DNA of 37,587 nt, taken from contig JAUVYG010000009.1 in assembly GCA_030603185.1 (NCBI GenBank), positions 1 to 37,587 on the forward strand, read 5' to 3'. The notes beneath the pieces are model-generated. The model did not search any database, was not told the DNA's origin, and worked only from the letters and a program-made list of their open reading frames with translations. The first letter of the stretch is position 1. The number at the start of each line of letters is the position of its first letter. This DNA is from Actinomycetota bacterium (GTDB lineage Bacteria > Actinomycetota > JAUVYG01). This document shows, piece by piece, positions 1-8,284 of the stretch. The position numbers were made by a program, and so were the translations under genes.

Positions 1-1953
1 TTCAAGGTTGCGGCCTTTATTGGGCTTGTGGCCGGTCTATTGCTGCTTGCCCTGATCTCTAGCCGAACCGAATTGGCGATCACGCAGAATGCTCACGTAA
101 TACTTGAGTTCATCGCAGCGACAACGGCAGGCCTAATAGCCATTATCGCGTTGATCCACCACTCAGCCAGATACGAGAACTCCCTTCTTTTAGTAGGAGT
201 CGGCTTCATCGGCACTGCCTTCCTGGACGCTTTCCACGGATTTATCTCGGCGGGACAATTCTCTGAGTTAGGCCAAGAGCAACTGTCGGCAACGCTTGCC
301 TGGGGTTGGTCTGCCTCCAGGCTGTTCCTGGCAACATTTCTCTTTATGGCATTTGTTGCCTGGTTGATCGAAAAGGAACGCGGTCCCGTAGGAATAATAA
401 GTAAGCGTATGGTCCTTGGGGTAGGGGCTGTACTCACCGCAACCTCGATCATCCTGATGCTGAGCTATGAGCTACCTTCACCATTCAGCTCTTCTGTGAT
501 CGCCAGACCTATCGAATTCGTACCCGGAATCCTATTCCTTGCTGCGGCCCTAGGGTTCATATTCAAGGCGGACTGGAAGAACGACGGTCTTGACTCCTGG
601 CTGATAATGTCCATGCTTGCCGCAGCGATCATACAGTTCGGCTTCACGGGGCTATCTGGCCAAAATTTCGATACCGCTTTTGCCTGGGCCCATATTCTAA
701 AGATCATCAGTTACCTGATCGTCCTTACCGGTCTTTTGGTCAGCATGAAAGCGATGTTCCATGAGGCGAGGAACGCCGCCCTGAAGCTATCGGATGCTAA
801 CAACGCTCTACGAGTTGAGATCGCTGTTAGGCGTCGGGTTGAAGAGGAAGCCCAGGACAGAGAGAACATGCTGCGTGCATTTCTGGACAACTCATCGGCC
901 GTCATCTACCTGAAAGACTCATCCGGTAGATACCTTTTGACCAACAAGGCCTTTGAGTCGCTCTTCGGACTCAGGCTGCACAATATATCTGGTCGAACCA
1001 ACCTTGAAGTAATGCCTGGCGGAGTAGGACAGGAGCATCACGATCGTGACCTGGAAGTTCTTGAGACCAAGAAGCCGACCCGGACAGAAGAGACTGTTCC
1101 TGGATACCTGGGTGACCGCACGTATCTAGCTATCCGATTCCCGATCGAACACCCCTCAACCGGTGCTGTGACCATGGGGTGCGTCGCGACAGACATCACA
1201 CAAAGAATCGATTCCGAACGTCATCTGTCGGATCAGGCCAGGGAGCTCTCAAGATCCAATGCTGAGCTCCAACAATTCGCTTACGTGGCTTCCCACGATC
1301 TCCAGGAACCACTCCGGATGGTGGCGAGCTACACCCAGCTACTTGAGCGTCGGTACAAGGATCAACTGGATGAAAAGGCCAATAAGTACATAAGGTACGC
1401 GGTTGATGGAGTGGACAGAATGCAGAGGCTGATCCATGACTTGTTGGTCTATAGCCGGGCCGACAGGGGTGACGAAGAGTTCGAGCCGGTTGACTCCCAG
1501 TCGTGCGCTCAGACGGCCCTTCACAACCTTGAGGTTGCCATTCAGACTTGCGGAGCTGACATCAGCGTGGGCGAGCTACCAACGGTATGGGCAGACCAGA
1601 CCCAGGTCACGCAGCTATTCCAGAACCTCATCTCTAATGGACTCAAATTCAACCGCAGCCAGAACCCCAGAATCATGATCGAGGCATTGATGGATCAAGG
1701 TCTCTGGCACTTCAGGGTCACTGATAACGGGATCGGAATGGACCAAGAGGCCTCTGCTCGCGCGTTCATGGTCTTCCAGCGCCTTCACAGCCGATCGGAG
1801 TACGAAGGAACTGGTATCGGCCTAGCTCTATGCAAGAAGATCGTTGAGAACCATGGCGGCAACATTTGGGTGGAGTCCAGGGAGGGGGAAGGCAGTACCT
1901 TCCATTTCACCCTGCAGGACCCAGAGGATAAGGGGATGGCCAATGCCAGCTGA
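1..1953 (+). CDS. Membrane histidine kinase with MASE3-like sensor, PAS, HisKA and HATPase domains (5' end outside window)
   Basis: Sensor kinase that would phosphorylate the response regulators encoded just downstream. The frame is open to the left edge, so the GTG at 28 is probably internal and the true start lies upstream. Counting from that GTG, residues 1-245 are a run of hydrophobic helices with a FLDAFHG motif typical of the MASE3 membrane sensor. A PAS domain follows at about 280-400, then HisKA with the phospho-acceptor His423 in SHDLQEP. The ATPase shows an N box (QNLISNGLKFN), a G1 box (DNGIGMD) and a G2 box (GTGIGLALCKK). The SHDLQEPLRMV form is that of phytochrome-like kinases, which commonly pair with Rcp1-type regulators; this fits the next gene, whose start overlaps this stop by 11 nt. 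The signal sensed is unknown. Confidence 0.9.
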   Translation, partial: FKVAAFIGLVAGLLLLALISSRTELAITQNAHVILEFIAATTAGLIAIIALIHHSARYENSLLLVGVGFIGTAFLDAFHGFISAGQFSELGQEQLSATLAWGWSASRLFLATFLFMAFVAWLIEKERGPVGIISKRMVLGVGAVLTATSIILMLSYELPSPFSSSVIARPIEFVPGILFLAAALGFIFKADWKNDGLDSWLIMSMLAAAIIQFGFTGLSGQNFDTAFAWAHILKIISYLIVLTGLLVSMKAMFHEARNAALKLSDANNALRVEIAVRRRVEEEAQDRENMLRAFLDNSSAVIYLKDSSGRYLLTNKAFESLFGLRLHNISGRTNLEVMPGGVGQEHHDRDLEVLETKKPTRTEETVPGYLGDRTYLAIRFPIEHPSTGAVTMGCVATDITQRIDSERHLSDQARELSRSNAELQQFAYVASHDLQEPLRMVASYTQLLERRYKDQLDEKANKYIRYAVDGVDRMQRLIHDLLVYSRADRGDEEFEPVDSQSCAQTALHNLEVAIQTCGADISVGELPTVWADQTQVTQLFQNLISNGLKFNRSQNPRIMIEALMDQGLWHFRVTDNGIGMDQEASARAFMVFQRLHSRSEYEGTGIGLALCKKIVENHGGNIWVESREGEGSTFHFTLQDPEDKGMANAS

Positions 1954-2386
1954 CAGAGAAGACCAGCATGCGACTGTGTTGCTGATCGAAGACAATCCTG
2001 GTGATGTCGAACTGATAAAGGAGGCCCTGGAAGAGATCGGTTCAGACTGTAATCTCGAGGTATGCCAGACAGGATTCGAGGCCATCGATAAACTCAACGC
2101 CGCGAAAGATAGGCCTGAGGCGTTGCCAGATCTGATACTTCTGGACCTCAATCTACCAGGCAAGGACGGTCGTGAGGTGCTGGAAGAGATCAAAGAGGAC
2201 CGCCATCTGTTCACAATCCCGATCGTGGTCCTGACATCTTCCGATGCAGAAGAGGATATTCTGCAGGCATATCAGTTGCGCGCCAACTCATATGTAAGAA
2301 AACCTCTAGATTTCGACAGACTGGTCGATGTAATTAGAACCCTCCAAAACTATTGGTTGGGCCTGGTCAAGCTTCCACGGAGGTGA
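1943..2386 (+). CDS. Rcp1-like single-domain response regulator
   Basis: Stand-alone CheY-fold receiver of 147 residues with no output domain. It would take phosphate from the upstream kinase. It begins with VLLIEDNPGDVELIKEAL, the acidic pocket form typical of Rcp1-type receivers, and the phospho-acceptor is Asp68 in LLDLNLPG. A conserved Thr/Ser (VLTSSD) and Lys (VRKPLD) complete the receiver. The ATG at 1943 is chosen because an AAGGGG ribosome binding site sits 7 nt upstream; longer in-frame starts lie deep inside the kinase gene. Its start overlaps the kinase stop, so the two are probably translationally coupled. It may pass signal to the following REC-GGDEF protein, but this is inference. 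Confidence 0.88.
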   Translation: MPADREDQHATVLLIEDNPGDVELIKEALEEIGSDCNLEVCQTGFEAIDKLNAAKDRPEALPDLILLDLNLPGKDGREVLEEIKEDRHLFTIPIVVLTSSDAEEDILQAYQLRANSYVRKPLDFDRLVDVIRTLQNYWLGLVKLPRR

Positions 2387-2391
2387 CATAA

Positions 2392-3294
2392 GTGCAAGAA
2401 CAATGCGAAGACAAACAGGTAAAAGTGCTAGTGGTCGAAGACAACATCGGCGACTACGATCTGCTCCTCGAAGCACTTGAGGACGTTCCCGGGTGCAACA
2501 TAGAGCTACAGCATGTTGAGACGATCAAGGCAGCAACAATGGCACTTCATAACTGCTCCTTCGACCTCGTCACCTTGGATCTTTCCCTTCCTGATGCTCA
2601 GGGCCTAGAGGCCTTTGAAGCTATTCATCATGTCTGCCCTCACACCCCGGTGATAGTACTCACCGGCAACGACGACGAATCAATGGCAGTGAAAGCTGTG
2701 GGCATGGGCGCCCAAGATTACCTCATAAAGGGTCGCATTGAGGGTGAACTTCTATCCAGGTCAATCCGGTACGCGATAGAGCGTCAGCGCATGATGGATG
2801 AACTGCGCTCCATGTCATTGATCGATGAGCTCACAGGGCTCTACAACCGCCGTGGTTTTCTTACTCTGGTCTCACAGCAGCTAGTAGCTGCCCAGAGAAC
2901 AAATACGAACATGCTGCTTCTGTTCATAGATCTAGACGACATGAAGCCCATCAACGATCTCCATGGTCATGATCAGGGTGATCGGGCGCTGACAGACTTT
3001 GCAGAGATACTAAATGAACAGATGAGACAATCAGATATCGTGGCGCGGATGGGCGGGGATGAGTTCGTCATTCTAGCTCCGGACGCAGCCCACACCAATG
3101 CCGGTCAACTTGTCAGCCGAATATTGAATGCGGTCGACCGGCACAACGCGGAGACCGATCTTCCCTATGGGTTGTCAGTCAGCATCGGTGTTGCCCACTA
3201 TGAGTCCGATGAACCGAAGACCGTTGATGAGCTATTGGCTGAGGCCGACCACCACATGTACCAGCACAAGCGCAGCAAGAAAGAGGCTGTCTAG
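2392..3294 (+). CDS. Response regulator with GGDEF output (diguanylate cyclase)
   Basis: REC-GGDEF protein of 300 residues, expected to make cyclic di-GMP from two GTP when its receiver is phosphorylated. The receiver spans about 10-128, with acidic pocket VVEDNIGD and phospho-acceptor Asp63 in TLDLSLPD. A short helical linker leads to the cyclase domain at about 140-297. The active-site motif is an intact GGDEF at 221-225, and an RxxD inhibitory site (RQSD, 212-215) lies exactly five residues before it, so both activity and product feedback are predicted. The GTG start at 2392 has a strong GGAGGTGA ribosome binding site 5 nt upstream. It is the last gene of the cassette, and its TAG stop shares the palindrome CTAG with the stop of the convergent gene. 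Confidence 0.92.
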   Translation: MQEQCEDKQVKVLVVEDNIGDYDLLLEALEDVPGCNIELQHVETIKAATMALHNCSFDLVTLDLSLPDAQGLEAFEAIHHVCPHTPVIVLTGNDDESMAVKAVGMGAQDYLIKGRIEGELLSRSIRYAIERQRMMDELRSMSLIDELTGLYNRRGFLTLVSQQLVAAQRTNTNMLLLFIDLDDMKPINDLHGHDQGDRALTDFAEILNEQMRQSDIVARMGGDEFVILAPDAAHTNAGQLVSRILNAVDRHNAETDLPYGLSVSIGVAHYESDEPKTVDELLAEADHHMYQHKRSKKEAV

Positions 3295-4628
3295 CCCGTA
3301 TCGCCGTGCCCATTCGCAATTTGTGCTGTGATAGTGGATGCCGCAACGTACATCTTCACAAAGTCTCCCTCGGTCAGACCCAGTAACTCGAATGTCTCGT
3401 TGCTCACCCCGAGGCCCCGATGAGTGTCCACACCACCGTAGCCAGATAGATTCACCACAAATGTTCGTTTTGTGTAGCTCCCCGTGAACGGTTCAACAGC
3501 TATACGCACAAGTGCTCCCAGCGGCTGGACCGCGTCGGCCTTCTTCCCAACGTATACCCTGACGTCGAACTTGTGCTGCTCCCCCTCCCATACCGCAGGG
3601 GTGGCCTCGACAAGCTGGGATACGGTATAGGGATAGGGATTTCTGTCCTTGCCGAATTTCTCGTGGTAATGCTCAATGCTGTCGTCTATCTTCCGTCCGA
3701 CAGCATTCATGTCATTTACCACATCGATTCCCGAGCCGCCGCTACCACCGTGTGGTTTGATGACTACCTGGCCAAGAGCAGCAAGTCCGTCTCGGCAGGC
3801 ATTCTGGAGCTCCGACCTGTCCCTAGCCGTCCAGCAACGGATTGGTTCGACTCCCAGAGGCTGCAATGCTTCAGCGAATTCCTGGACGGCTCTATAGGTC
3901 GCCGACTTGTCGTCAGATACGTGGAACGTCTCGTTGACGATCTTGGTCTCGAGCGACCCTGTCAGAAGGTGACGGGCGATGGCCGGGTGCCTGCGAGCTA
4001 CGCCATCGCCGACCATCACAGATATCGACTTACCCCCGAACCGAGCCCTTGCCCCTGAGAGAGAAAGCCCCGGTAGAACTTTGTCATAACCCCCTATGAC
4101 CACCTGGGCATCGGGTGTGATACCGGAAAGAAAATCACTTGCCGATGCGATCTCTCCCTTTCCCCTGCCGGTGTCCTTCAACATTTTCGAGTACGACTCG
4201 GCCAAGATCATCTTCTCGTATAGGATCAGATCACTGCTCGGGTGGCCTATGAGCACGAACGGTCGATCGTCACCACAATCCGAGAGCGCCTCGAGATATC
4301 CGACAACACTAGCCTCCCAGCCCTCATCGGGAAGGACCGCAAATCCCCTACTGCTTCCCCCATTGGTCTCGAGGATATAGTAGCTATTGTCCTTGGGCTG
4401 ATCCCCCTTCTTAACCATGAAATCAACCGAACCGGCATAGAACGATTGACCCTTGAGCTTATTCAACGGATAGCTCTTAAAGAACTCCATCGCCTCGCGG
4501 TACAGAGAATGATTGAGCTCAGCGTCCTGCCGGTGTCGTATGTCCGAAAGAGAGATCTGACGGTTGCCGAAATAGGTCCCAGCGACGCGAATTAGATTCT
4601 CGACCGCCTCAGGGTCAACATATTTCAT
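3291..4628 (-). CDS. ATP-grasp-like protein of unknown function, motif order possibly permuted
   Basis: I do not recognise this 445-residue protein as a named enzyme. Visible ATP-grasp-type elements are a Lys plus glycine-rich loop (VVIKPHGGSGGSG, K291 with the loop to 300), an acidic/basic pair FDVRVYV (D355, R357) and FVVNLSGYGG around N393. A second segment near the N terminus, VDF at 68-70 followed by ILETNGG with E87 and N89, resembles the metal-binding ExN element that normally ends an ATP-grasp domain. Its position before the Lys loop suggests a circular permutation. The middle part (120-280) has no recognised motif. The ATG at 4628 has no clear ribosome binding site, and the gene starts 21 nt after the RtcB-like gene, so coupling is likely. 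Possible roles are peptide, amine or nucleotide-derived ligation; the substrate is not predictable. Confidence 0.6.
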   Translation of the reverse strand: MKYVDPEAVENLIRVAGTYFGNRQISLSDIRHRQDAELNHSLYREAMEFFKSYPLNKLKGQSFYAGSVDFMVKKGDQPKDNSYYILETNGGSSRGFAVLPDEGWEASVVGYLEALSDCGDDRPFVLIGHPSSDLILYEKMILAESYSKMLKDTGRGKGEIASASDFLSGITPDAQVVIGGYDKVLPGLSLSGARARFGGKSISVMVGDGVARRHPAIARHLLTGSLETKIVNETFHVSDDKSATYRAVQEFAEALQPLGVEPIRCWTARDRSELQNACRDGLAALGQVVIKPHGGSGGSGIDVVNDMNAVGRKIDDSIEHYHEKFGKDRNPYPYTVSQLVEATPAVWEGEQHKFDVRVYVGKKADAVQPLGALVRIAVEPFTGSYTKRTFVVNLSGYGGVDTHRGLGVSNETFELLGLTEGDFVKMYVAASTITAQIANGHGDTG

Positions 4629-4649
4629 CTAGGGTTCAGTCCAGCGAAT

Positions 4650-5843
4650 TCATGCATACTTCAGGGTATACAGTGGAGTCGCAACGCTTACAATGTCTGC
4701 GAGAGAATGTCTCTGCACAGCCTCTAGAACTTCTTCTCCCCGATAACCATAGGGAAGATCCCTTGTATCGCTCAGGATGGTGGCCCGCTGGCCCTCGCGT
4801 AACTCGAAGACAGTTTTCCCGTCCATCTGGGTCGCCGAGATACTGTCCGGGGTCATATTAAGAGAATATCCTCCACCATGAGGCATTATGTTCGATGTGA
4901 GAATGTCATCCAAGTGCCCGAGATCGACAGCTCTTTGATGCCACCCCGATCCCTTTATTGCCTGCGGTGACAGGTTCTGTCGAATGTTCATAAGGTAGGT
5001 CGGTAGGTCGGGCCGAAGAGTGAGAGGGAATACGCTAGACTCACCGGACCTATACACTCCGAGCGAGGCTGAACCATCTCCGGACAACCCCTGATGGGTC
5101 ACATTGCATATTTCATCGCACTCGCCGAATAGGGTCTTTGCGATGTAGCTTCGCTTCTTTTGCGCAAACTCATCTACCAGTCGGTAGCGATCGTTGTAGT
5201 CTTCAGCGACGGGACCCTCAAGCACAAGCAAAGGACCGTACTCAGTTTGGCACCACTGACCACCTCGCTCGATCCACGCATCATAGTCATACATCTCGCT
5301 CTTCAGCTCAGAAGGAGATGTATGTATCACCGCAACTACCTCGCCGGACCGAATATCCGGATGAATAGAGGATGTTACCTCGCTTACTTCTACGAAGTGA
5401 TTGCTCACCCCGATATTGAGCACGAGGTCGGATCCATCAATAGTCAACCTCTTGTGGCCCATGGATTGAATGCGCTGCCATAACTGGTGGGCAGAGGGCG
5501 GCCCTTCGATGCGGACGACGATAACGCCGCATGCATTGGGTCGCAGCTCAGGAAATGCAAAACTACGACCGGCATCTTCCTTGGTCGGCCAGCGAATCAA
5601 ACATCCATAGCCAAAACCGCTGGCCCATCGCTTCTGGTTGCGAGTGATTCCGCCATCAGGCGAAAAAAGACAGCTCACCCGCCCCGAGTCCACCCCTCGG
5701 TCCTCGAGAACCGTCTTCATCTTGGCTAATCCGAAGGCCACATTCTTCTCTGCCAGCATGGCGCTGGCGTCCCCGACAGCGAGGGAGTAGACACTGTCAC
5801 TAGCTCTAGACAATAGATCGGATCTACCGGTGACTTGAACCAA
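4650..5843 (-). CDS. Divergent RtcB-like protein (RNA ligase fold), function unknown
   Basis: A 397-residue protein with scattered but ordered similarity to RtcB RNA-splicing ligases, by my reading against the family pattern. In order: NACGV with C105 (RtcB DIGCGM cysteine), SNHFVEV with N148/H149 (RtcB GNHF), VAVIHTS with H174 (RtcB LHSGSRG), ICNVTHQ with H250 (RtcB CHHN), VYRSGES (RtcB VTRKGA), MPHGGGYS with H322 (the RtcB SHGAGR histidine that carries GMP) and the C-terminal LKYA (RtcB VKG). Changes include loss of the Asp three residues before the Cys, loss of the Lys in the RKG motif, and Tyr326 in place of the HGAGR Arg. TTG start at 5843 with GGGAGG about 7 nt upstream. It lies between a glycosyltransferase and an ATP-grasp gene. 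Canonical RtcB activity should not be assumed. Confidence 0.62.
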   Translation of the reverse strand: MVQVTGRSDLLSRASDSVYSLAVGDASAMLAEKNVAFGLAKMKTVLEDRGVDSGRVSCLFSPDGGITRNQKRWASGFGYGCLIRWPTKEDAGRSFAFPELRPNACGVIVVRIEGPPSAHQLWQRIQSMGHKRLTIDGSDLVLNIGVSNHFVEVSEVTSSIHPDIRSGEVVAVIHTSPSELKSEMYDYDAWIERGGQWCQTEYGPLLVLEGPVAEDYNDRYRLVDEFAQKKRSYIAKTLFGECDEICNVTHQGLSGDGSASLGVYRSGESSVFPLTLRPDLPTYLMNIRQNLSPQAIKGSGWHQRAVDLGHLDDILTSNIMPHGGGYSLNMTPDSISATQMDGKTVFELREGQRATILSDTRDLPYGYRGEEVLEAVQRHSLADIVSVATPLYTLKYA

Positions 5844-5860
5844 TGCTTACCTCCCCGGGG

Positions 5861-6526
5861 TCACTTGTTCATCCTTCGGATCTTACTACGAGCTTCCAGC
5901 ACTTCTCGGTACATCCGTACTCTGGATCTCACTCCATCCGTAAAACCCTGTTTTTCCTCTTTCATCACCTGAGATAAGCCATACAGGGGCACACTCAGGC
6001 CCTTGCTGGGCCCTTTTCGAACCCATTCATGAATCACAGTCTCTATACCCCATCCGTACTCAGAGAGATCGGGGAGAGTGTCCACGAAGTCTGATCGAAG
6101 GGCCTTTTGGCCGTTGAGCGACGAGAATAGCCTCTGTGCAAGGTCCACCCGAAGCCTTCCGGCGATACATACCCCGGTAACAACGGATACGTCTCTATCC
6201 AGCGCCAGCGGGCTAAGCAATTCTGGAAAGTGATTGGGCTTGAGGCCAAGAAGGTCTGCATCCATAAATATGTAGGTATCGGCTTCGGTCCCCTCGATAC
6301 CTGCCTGAACGGCTCCGCCCTTACCACGGTTCTCTACTAGTTTGATCACCCTCGCCCCCGCGGCCTCAGCAACCGCCGCCGTATCGTCGGATGAACCATC
6401 ATCTACAACTACGACCTCTTGAATCAGGCCACTGGAAAGTGCGGCACGCACAACCACACCCACCCGCTCGCCCTCATTGAAGGCAGGGATCAGGCAGACT
6501 ACTTTCCCGAGCTCAGCTAGATTCAT
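5861..6526 (-). CDS. Family 2 glycosyltransferase
   Basis: GT-A fold transferase of 221 residues, likely cytosolic, using a nucleotide- or lipid-linked sugar. The N terminus VVCLIPAFNEGERVGVVV is the nucleotide-binding start of GT2. VVVVDDGSSDDT gives the first Asp cluster, NRGKGGAVQAG is the usual glycine-rich segment, and FMDADL is the DxD-type metal motif. The later GQKALRSDF and GWGIETVIHEW segments resemble the acceptor region of the dolichyl-phosphate-mannose/GpgS-like branch. No membrane helix is evident. The ATG at 6526 overlaps the end of proS by 14 nt, and the RtcB-like gene starts 17 nt downstream. Donor and acceptor cannot be read from sequence. Confidence 0.85.
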   Translation of the reverse strand: MNLAELGKVVCLIPAFNEGERVGVVVRAALSSGLIQEVVVVDDGSSDDTAAVAEAAGARVIKLVENRGKGGAVQAGIEGTEADTYIFMDADLLGLKPNHFPELLSPLALDRDVSVVTGVCIAGRLRVDLAQRLFSSLNGQKALRSDFVDTLPDLSEYGWGIETVIHEWVRKGPSKGLSVPLYGLSQVMKEEKQGFTDGVRSRVRMYREVLEARSKIRRMNK

Positions 6527-8213
6527 CCAGCATCCGAATTATGTCATCTGCCAGAGATGACAAGGAAACATTCATTCTCTCGCCAGTCGAACGCACTTTA
6601 AGCTCAGCTTCCCCGTTTTCCGCGGCCTTCTTGCCCATGATGACTTGAACCGGGACTCCTATCAGATCGGCATCAGCAAATTTGATCCCGGCAGACTCCT
6701 TGCGATCATCTATCAGGACTTCGACCCCTCTTTCCTCGAGGGTGTCGTGGAGCTCGTGAGCTGTGACCCACAGGTCGTCCCCCTCTTTGACCAGAGGTAG
6801 GATGGTTACTTGAAAGGGCGCGATCGATGCAGGCCACAAAATGCCGCGATCATCATTGTACTGTTCAACCGCGGCGGCAATCATCCGCCCGACGCCGATG
6901 CCATACGAGCCCATGATCATCGGCTTTATCTGCCCTGACTCGCTATTGAACGTCGCTCCAAGGGCTTCGCTGTACTTCGTACCGAGCTTAAAGAGGTGTC
7001 CTGTCTCGATTCCCCGGCGAATAGATATCGTGCCCTCACATTCAGGGCATCTATCCCCCTCCTTCACAGTCTGAAGGTCAACGGTCTCATCAACCTTGAA
7101 ATCGCGGCCTGGATTGACCCCGGTGTAATGATAATCGTTCTTGTTCGCACCCGTGACGGCATTAACCATCTCGGCAACAGCACTGTCCGCGATCACGGGA
7201 ATCTTCAGCCCAATAGGTCCAGCGAATCCAAATGGAATGCCTGTCTGCTTTTCGATATCTTCAGGATCCATAAGAGTCGGACCCTCACCAAGCACTGACA
7301 AAAGTTTCTCTGCGTTTGCTTCGCGATTCCCAGGAACAAGAACAGCCTTCGGTCCATCTTCTGTCTGGTAGATCAGTGTCTTGATCAGTCGCCCGGGGTC
7401 CACTCCCAAGAACGCACTGACCTCTTCAACCTTCTGTTTCCCTGGCGTACTGACTTCTTCGAGCCCAAGGGCTTCTTCATTCTCGGCCTGGGGTCGGGAG
7501 TACGTGGCGACCTCTGTATTGGCGGCGTAATCACAGGTGTCGCAAAAAGCTATCTCTTCCTCGCCGGTGTCGGCTAGAACGTGAAACTCATGCGAGCTTG
7601 CCCCGCCCATCATCCCGGTGGAGGCTTGGACAGGTCTGAAATCTAGACCACAAGCGGTGAATATCTTGGAGTAGGCCTCATACATGGCGTCGTATGACTT
7701 GGCGAGTCCTTCTTCGTCGATATCAAAGCTGTATGCATCTTTCATAAAGAACTCTCGAGCACGCATCAGGCCAAAACGTGGACGTATCTCATCGCGGAAC
7801 TTGCCCTGGATCTGGTAAACGTTCAAGGGGAGCTGTCTGTATGAACTGACCTGTGCGCCGACCAAAGAAGTCACTAACTCCTCGTGCGTCGGTCCGAGGG
7901 CGAATTCACGGTCGTGACGGTCGGTGAGTCGCATCATCTCTTTGCCGTACTGGTCCCACCTGCCACTGCGTTGCCAGAGGTCGGCCGGCTGCAGTGCCGG
8001 CATCAGCATTTCTTGCGCTCCTGCAGCGTCCATCTCGCGCCGAACGATGGCCATGACTTTATCAAGAACTCGCATGCCGAGAGGCATGAAGGTGTACACC
8101 CCCGCAGCGACCTTTCTGATCATCCCCGCCCGCAAAAGCAAACGGTGGCTGACTATCTCGGCCTCAGCTGGGGCCTCTCTCTCGGTCTGTAGCAGAAGTC
8201 GCGTACGTAACAA
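6513..8213 (-). CDS. proS: Prolyl-tRNA synthetase, bacterial type with editing insertion
   Basis: Class II synthetase that charges tRNA-Pro with proline. At 566 residues it has the length of the bacterial form with the INS editing domain between motifs 2 and 3. Motif 1 lies around AGMIRKVAAGVYTFMPLG, motif 2 is the FRDEIRPRFGLMRAREFFMKD region and motif 3 is GSYGIGVGRMIAA. The stretch between about 225 and 390 is the editing insertion, and the C terminus is the anticodon-binding domain. The TTG start at 8213 is supported by AGGAGGG 8 nt upstream. It follows ispG by 65 bases and leads into the glycosyltransferase gene with a 14-nt overlap. Confidence 0.97.
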   Translation of the reverse strand: MLRTRLLLQTEREAPAEAEIVSHRLLLRAGMIRKVAAGVYTFMPLGMRVLDKVMAIVRREMDAAGAQEMLMPALQPADLWQRSGRWDQYGKEMMRLTDRHDREFALGPTHEELVTSLVGAQVSSYRQLPLNVYQIQGKFRDEIRPRFGLMRAREFFMKDAYSFDIDEEGLAKSYDAMYEAYSKIFTACGLDFRPVQASTGMMGGASSHEFHVLADTGEEEIAFCDTCDYAANTEVATYSRPQAENEEALGLEEVSTPGKQKVEEVSAFLGVDPGRLIKTLIYQTEDGPKAVLVPGNREANAEKLLSVLGEGPTLMDPEDIEKQTGIPFGFAGPIGLKIPVIADSAVAEMVNAVTGANKNDYHYTGVNPGRDFKVDETVDLQTVKEGDRCPECEGTISIRRGIETGHLFKLGTKYSEALGATFNSESGQIKPMIMGSYGIGVGRMIAAAVEQYNDDRGILWPASIAPFQVTILPLVKEGDDLWVTAHELHDTLEERGVEVLIDDRKESAGIKFADADLIGVPVQVIMGKKAAENGEAELKVRSTGERMNVSLSSLADDIIRMLDESS

Positions 8214-8254
8214 AGGCTGTGCCCTCCTAGATTATGTATAGGTCTAATAAGCTA

Positions 8255-8284
8255 TCAGGAAGCTCGTCAGGAGGTAAGTCAGGA
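8255..8284. repeat. Three TCAGGA repeats at exact 12-bp period
   Basis: TCAGGA occurs at 8255, 8267 and 8279, giving a strict 12-bp period in the gap between ispG and proS; the last copy covers the ispG stop codon. On the transcribed minus strand it reads TCCTGA. Period and short unit could mean a protein-binding site or chance. No other structure was seen in this 65-bp gap apart from the proS ribosome binding site. Confidence 0.4.

Noticed and set aside
6841-7371. Plus-strand ORFs opposite proS and similar antisense frames across the window
   Set aside because: They show no motifs, no ribosome binding sites and mirror the codon structure of the real genes on the other strand.
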